The translations under genes and the position numbers were made by a program. From Erysipelotrichaceae bacterium (GTDB taxonomy: Bacteria > Bacillota_I > Bacilli_A > Erysipelotrichales > Erysipelotrichaceae), in contig JABUSI010000121.1 of NCBI GenBank assembly GCA_021442745.1, forward strand, positions 1 to 17,186: a DNA stretch of 17,186 nt. Reading direction: 5' to 3'. Numbering within the stretch: position 1 is the stretch's first letter; every line of letters starts with the position of its first letter. The notes below the pieces were generated by a model. That model was not told where the DNA came from and did not search any database. It saw only the letters and a program-made list of their open reading frames with translations. Of the stretch, positions 14,752-17,186 are shown one piece after another.

Positions 14752-14779
14752 GGTCTAGAGTTCTCTAGACCTTAGGTCT
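14752..14779 (+). repeat. Intercistronic hairpins between dnaK and dnaJ
   Basis: GGTCTAGA (14752-14759) and TCTAGACC (14764-14771) form a perfect 8-bp stem with a GTTC loop, but no T run follows. The right arm can instead pair with AGGTCT downstream: AGACCT (14767-14772) and AGGTCT (14774-14779), next to the dnaJ ribosome binding site. It is probably an mRNA stability, processing or translation element rather than a terminator. Confidence 0.7.
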
Positions 14780-14796
14780 TGAAAGGATGGAAGTAC

Positions 14797-15915
14797 ATGG
14801 CAACAAAAAGAGACTTTTATGAAGTCCTGGGGTTATCCAAAGGTGCCGGTGATGACGAGATTAAGCGTGCTTACCGGAAACTGGCAAAACAATATCACCC
14901 GGACTTAAACAAAGAGCCGGATGCGGTGGAAAAGTTCAAGGAAGTACAGGAAGCGTATGAAGTCTTGTCCGATCCGCAGAAGAAGGCAACCTATGATCAG
15001 TTTGGCCATGCAGGATTAGATGGACAGGCAGGATTCGGAGGCGGAGGATTCTCCGGATTCGGCGGATTTGAAGATATCTTCAGTTCTTTCTTTGGCGGTA
15101 ATATGGGCGGCGGGCAATCCCGCCGGTCCAACCAGCCGCAGCGAGGGGAAGACCGTCTGATGGCGATGCGCATTGAATTTATGGATGCGATTTTCGGAAA
15201 AACCGAAGAAATCACCATCGATGTGGAAGAAACGTGCAGCGAATGTCTGGGCAGCGGTGCCCGCAGCAAAGACGATATTTCCGTATGTGATACCTGTCAT
15301 GGTACCGGTACGGTTATGAGCCAGCAACGGACGGCATTCGGGGTATTCCAGACGCAGAACGTATGTCCGGATTGTCACGGAACCGGTAAGAAAATCAAAG
15401 TGGTTTGTCCGAAGTGTAAGGGCAAGGGATACGAAAAGAAGAAGGTTAAAGTTGACGTCAGGATTCCTGCCGGTATTCAGACCGGTCAGCAACTGCGGAT
15501 TTCCGGTAAAGGAGAACGTGGTGCCAACGGCGGTCCGAACGGTGACCTGTATATCGAAATCCGGGTCAACCAGCATGAACATTTTATCCGCGAAGGAAAA
15601 GATATCTACATGCACATTCCGTTGAGTTCGCTGGATGCAACGCTGGGCACGACCATTGACGTACCGACCGTATACGGTGACGTTCAGCTGCGGATTCCGG
15701 AAGGAACGCAGAACGGCACGAAATTCCGTCTGCGCGGTAAAGGGGTTAAGGCAACCCAGAGCGGAGGAACGGATGGCGATCAATACGTCATCGTGGAAAT
15801 CGCGATTCCGAAGTCTTTGTCCAAGGAAGAACGGGAGTACTACGAAAAACTGCGTCAGATTGAAAAGAAACAGAAAAAAGGAGTATTTGAGAACTTCAAA
15901 AACTTGTTCAAGTAA
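14797..15915 (+). CDS. dnaJ: Co-chaperone DnaJ (Hsp40, type I)
   Basis: Delivers unfolded proteins to DnaK and stimulates its ATPase. The 372-residue protein has all parts of a type I J-protein: a J domain with HPD at 34-36, a Gly/Phe-rich linker (about 75-110), four zinc-binding C-x-x-C-x-G-x-G repeats between residues 147 and 211 (CSECLGSG, CDTCHGTG, CPDCHGTG, CPKCKGKG), and the two C-terminal beta domains. ATG 14797 is used because AAAGGA lies 9 bases upstream and the protein then begins MATKRDFYEVLG as expected; an in-frame TTG at 14779 lies inside the hairpin region. It is the last gene of the heat-shock operon and its stop lies inside the terminator stem. Confidence 0.98.
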   Translation: MATKRDFYEVLGLSKGAGDDEIKRAYRKLAKQYHPDLNKEPDAVEKFKEVQEAYEVLSDPQKKATYDQFGHAGLDGQAGFGGGGFSGFGGFEDIFSSFFGGNMGGGQSRRSNQPQRGEDRLMAMRIEFMDAIFGKTEEITIDVEETCSECLGSGARSKDDISVCDTCHGTGTVMSQQRTAFGVFQTQNVCPDCHGTGKKIKVVCPKCKGKGYEKKKVKVDVRIPAGIQTGQQLRISGKGERGANGGPNGDLYIEIRVNQHEHFIREGKDIYMHIPLSSLDATLGTTIDVPTVYGDVQLRIPEGTQNGTKFRLRGKGVKATQSGGTDGDQYVIVEIAIPKSLSKEEREYYEKLRQIEKKQKKGVFENFKNLFK

Positions 15916-15939
15916 CGGGTTTTCCGTTACTTTTCTTTC
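15910..15939 (+). terminator. Intrinsic terminator of the hrcA operon
   Basis: The arms AAGTAACGG (15910-15918) and CCGTTACTT (15924-15932) form a perfect 9-bp stem around GTTTT and continue into TTTTCTTTC. The dnaJ TAA stop (15913-15915) is inside the 5' arm. Confidence 0.85.
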
Positions 15940-15948
15940 AGAATAGTA

Positions 15949-15975
15949 TTAGCACTCTTTTGTGATAAGTGCTAA
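15949..15975 (+). promoter_or_regulatory. CIRCE operator 3, upstream of clpB
   Basis: TTAGCACTC, 9 bases, AAGTGCTAA: the left arm is perfect and the right arm has one mismatch to the CIRCE consensus. Its end touches the clpB ribosome binding site AAAGGAGG (15975-15981). A possible -10 TAGTAT overlaps its left end (15944-15949), with only a weak TTTCCG 17 bases upstream, so the promoter itself is uncertain while the operator is clear. Confidence 0.92.
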
Positions 15976-15987
15976 AGGAGGCTGTTT

Positions 15988-17186
15988 ATGAATTTTGATA
16001 CATTGAGTGAAAAATTACAGGAAGTCGTGATGAAGGCGTTTGAGATTGCCTCTACGTTGCGGCATCCGCAGATTACCAGCGTGCATATGTACCGTGCCAT
16101 GTTGCAGACGGACGTCATTGACGGCTTATTGAAGAAGCTGAATATGGATAAGAAGGAATTATTGAAAGTGGTACAGGCACATCTGGACCGGATTGCGACG
16201 GTGAATTACACGCCGCAGCCAAACATGTCCAAGGATGTTTCCGATGCGTTTCTGGCTGCCAATGAGTATGCCGCAACGATTGACGAAGCGTATCTGACGT
16301 GTGCAACCTTGTTTACGTTTTTATTGTTTAACGGTTCGACGATTTCCAGGGAATTCGTGAAAAAGTACAATTTACGGAAACAAGATGTATTAGACGCTGA
16401 ATTAGAGCGTAGAAAGGGGAAGAAAATGACAGAACGTACAAGTGAAACACAGATTGAAGCGTTACAGAAATACGGACGCGATCTGGTACAGGACGTAAAA
16501 GACGGAAAAGTGGATCCGGTCATCGGCAGAGACGAAGAAATACGCCGGGTAATACAGATTCTTTCCCGTAAGACAAAAAACAATCCGGTATTGATTGGGG
16601 AACCCGGTGTCGGTAAAACAGCGATTGTCGAAGGCATTGCCTGGAGAATCATGAAAGGCGATGTACCGTTCGGTCTGAAACAGAAACAATTGATTGAACT
16701 GGATATGGGTGCGTTGATTGCCGGTGCGAAATTCCGCGGGGAATTTGAAGAACGGTTGAAAGCGGTCCTGGAAGAAGTCAAAAATGCCAACGGTAACATC
16801 ATTCTGTTTATTGATGAAATCCATAATCTGGTGGGAGCCGGTAAAACGGAAGGATCCATGGATGCTGCCAATCTGTTAAAACCGATGTTAGCACGTGGGG
16901 AATTGCGTTGTATCGGGGCAACCACGTTTAACGAATACCGCCAGTATGTGGAAAAGGATGCCGCTCTGGAACGTCGGTTTCAGAAAGTTCAGGTGGAGGA
17001 ACCGAGTGTGGAAGATACCATTTCCATCCTGCGTGGCCTGAAAGAGCGCTATGAAGTATTCCACGGCGTCAAGATCATGGACGGTGCCCTGGTGGCAGCA
17101 GCCACGCTTTCCGACCGGTATATTTCCGACCGGTTCCTTCCCGACAAGGCCATCGACCTGGTGGACGAGGCCTGTGCGCTGATCAA
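15988..17186 (+). CDS. clpB: Disaggregase ClpB (5' part, cut by the window edge)
   Basis: A hexameric AAA+ machine that extracts proteins from aggregates together with DnaK, DnaJ and GrpE. Only the first 399 complete codons are in the window; the frame is open to the end. Residues 1-145 are a Clp_N domain that looks divergent but keeps its two-repeat plan (HPQITSVHMYRAML and the later EAYLTCATLFTFLL). The first AAA+ domain follows: Walker A GEPGVGKT (204-211), Walker B IILFIDE (271-277), GATTFNEYRQYVEKDAALERRF with the arginine residues at 329-330, then FLPDKAIDLVDEACAL. The start ATG 15988 is 6 bases after AAAGGAGG. A second in-frame ATG (codon 147) with its own purine-rich site may give a shorter form. 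The middle coiled-coil domain and the second AAA+ domain lie beyond the edge, so ClpC/ClpE-like alternatives are excluded mainly by the N-domain and context. Confidence 0.95.
   Translation, partial: MNFDTLSEKLQEVVMKAFEIASTLRHPQITSVHMYRAMLQTDVIDGLLKKLNMDKKELLKVVQAHLDRIATVNYTPQPNMSKDVSDAFLAANEYAATIDEAYLTCATLFTFLLFNGSTISREFVKKYNLRKQDVLDAELERRKGKKMTERTSETQIEALQKYGRDLVQDVKDGKVDPVIGRDEEIRRVIQILSRKTKNNPVLIGEPGVGKTAIVEGIAWRIMKGDVPFGLKQKQLIELDMGALIAGAKFRGEFEERLKAVLEEVKNANGNIILFIDEIHNLVGAGKTEGSMDAANLLKPMLARGELRCIGATTFNEYRQYVEKDAALERRFQKVQVEEPSVEDTISILRGLKERYEVFHGVKIMDGALVAAATLSDRYISDRFLPDKAIDLVDEACALI
16412..16428 (+). promoter_or_regulatory. Possible internal ribosome binding site and start in clpB
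   Basis: GAAAGGGGA (16412-16420) lies 5 bases before an in-frame ATG (16426-16428, codon 147), exactly at the junction of the N domain and the first AAA+ domain. E. coli clpB is known to use an internal start at nearly the same place to make a short form without the N domain. Confidence 0.5.

Noticed and set aside
15016..15783. A 255-codon open frame on the minus strand opposite dnaJ.
   Set aside because: It has no ribosome binding site or recognisable motif and is fully covered by an unmistakable DnaJ; it is a by-product of dnaJ codon use.
16206..16925. A 239-codon open frame on the minus strand opposite clpB.
   Set aside because: The plus strand encodes Clp_N and AAA+ motifs in this stretch; the antisense product is Ser/Asn-rich and resembles no family.

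Overview
The window is a piece of core chromosome from a low-to-moderate GC Gram-positive bacterium (Bacillota). The signs are a leucine T-box leader, CIRCE operators with an hrcA-grpE-dnaK-dnaJ operon, a type 2 peptide deformylase next to RNase J1, an ftsW-rsmD-coaD run, strong AAGGAGG-type ribosome binding sites and consensus sigma-A promoters. Gene order and sequence character suggest the Erysipelotrichia or a relative, but that placement is a guess. There are no rRNA or tRNA genes, insertion sequences, phage genes or CRISPR arrays. The left edge lies in the non-coding region upstream of leuS and the right edge cuts clpB.

Layout. (1) 1-2783: promoter, T-box riboswitch, leuS and its terminator. 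(2) 2803-5406: a two-gene operon of unknown function encoding two paralogous membrane-anchored proteins (here called A and B). It is clearly more AT-rich than the flanks and differs in codon use, so it looks like a lineage-specific or acquired insertion. (3) 5425-8806, minus strand: def and rnj in one operon, then an exported metallophosphoesterase-fold protein with unusual metal-site residues, each of the last two ending in a terminator that overlaps its stop codon. (4) 8917-11233, plus strand: ftsW, rsmD and coaD as an operon. (5) 11249-14796: the class I heat-shock operon hrcA-grpE-dnaK-dnaJ, behind a promoter flanked by two CIRCE operators. (6) 15910-17186: dnaJ terminator, a third CIRCE and the first two-fifths or so of clpB.

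How it works together. LeuRS is controlled by uncharged tRNA-Leu through transcription antitermination. HrcA should repress its own operon and clpB, so the whole DnaK-ClpB disaggregation system (GrpE, DnaK, DnaJ, ClpB) is under one repressor, in two transcription units. Deformylase and RNase J1 link nascent-protein processing with mRNA decay. FtsW, RsmD and CoaD are unrelated housekeeping functions in a widely conserved order.

The least explained parts are the A/B pair, a large perfect-arm palindrome inside the end of gene B, the altered metal ligands of the phosphoesterase, and the KMGKR version of the LeuRS catalytic loop. Family assignments rest on motifs read by eye; no database search was run.
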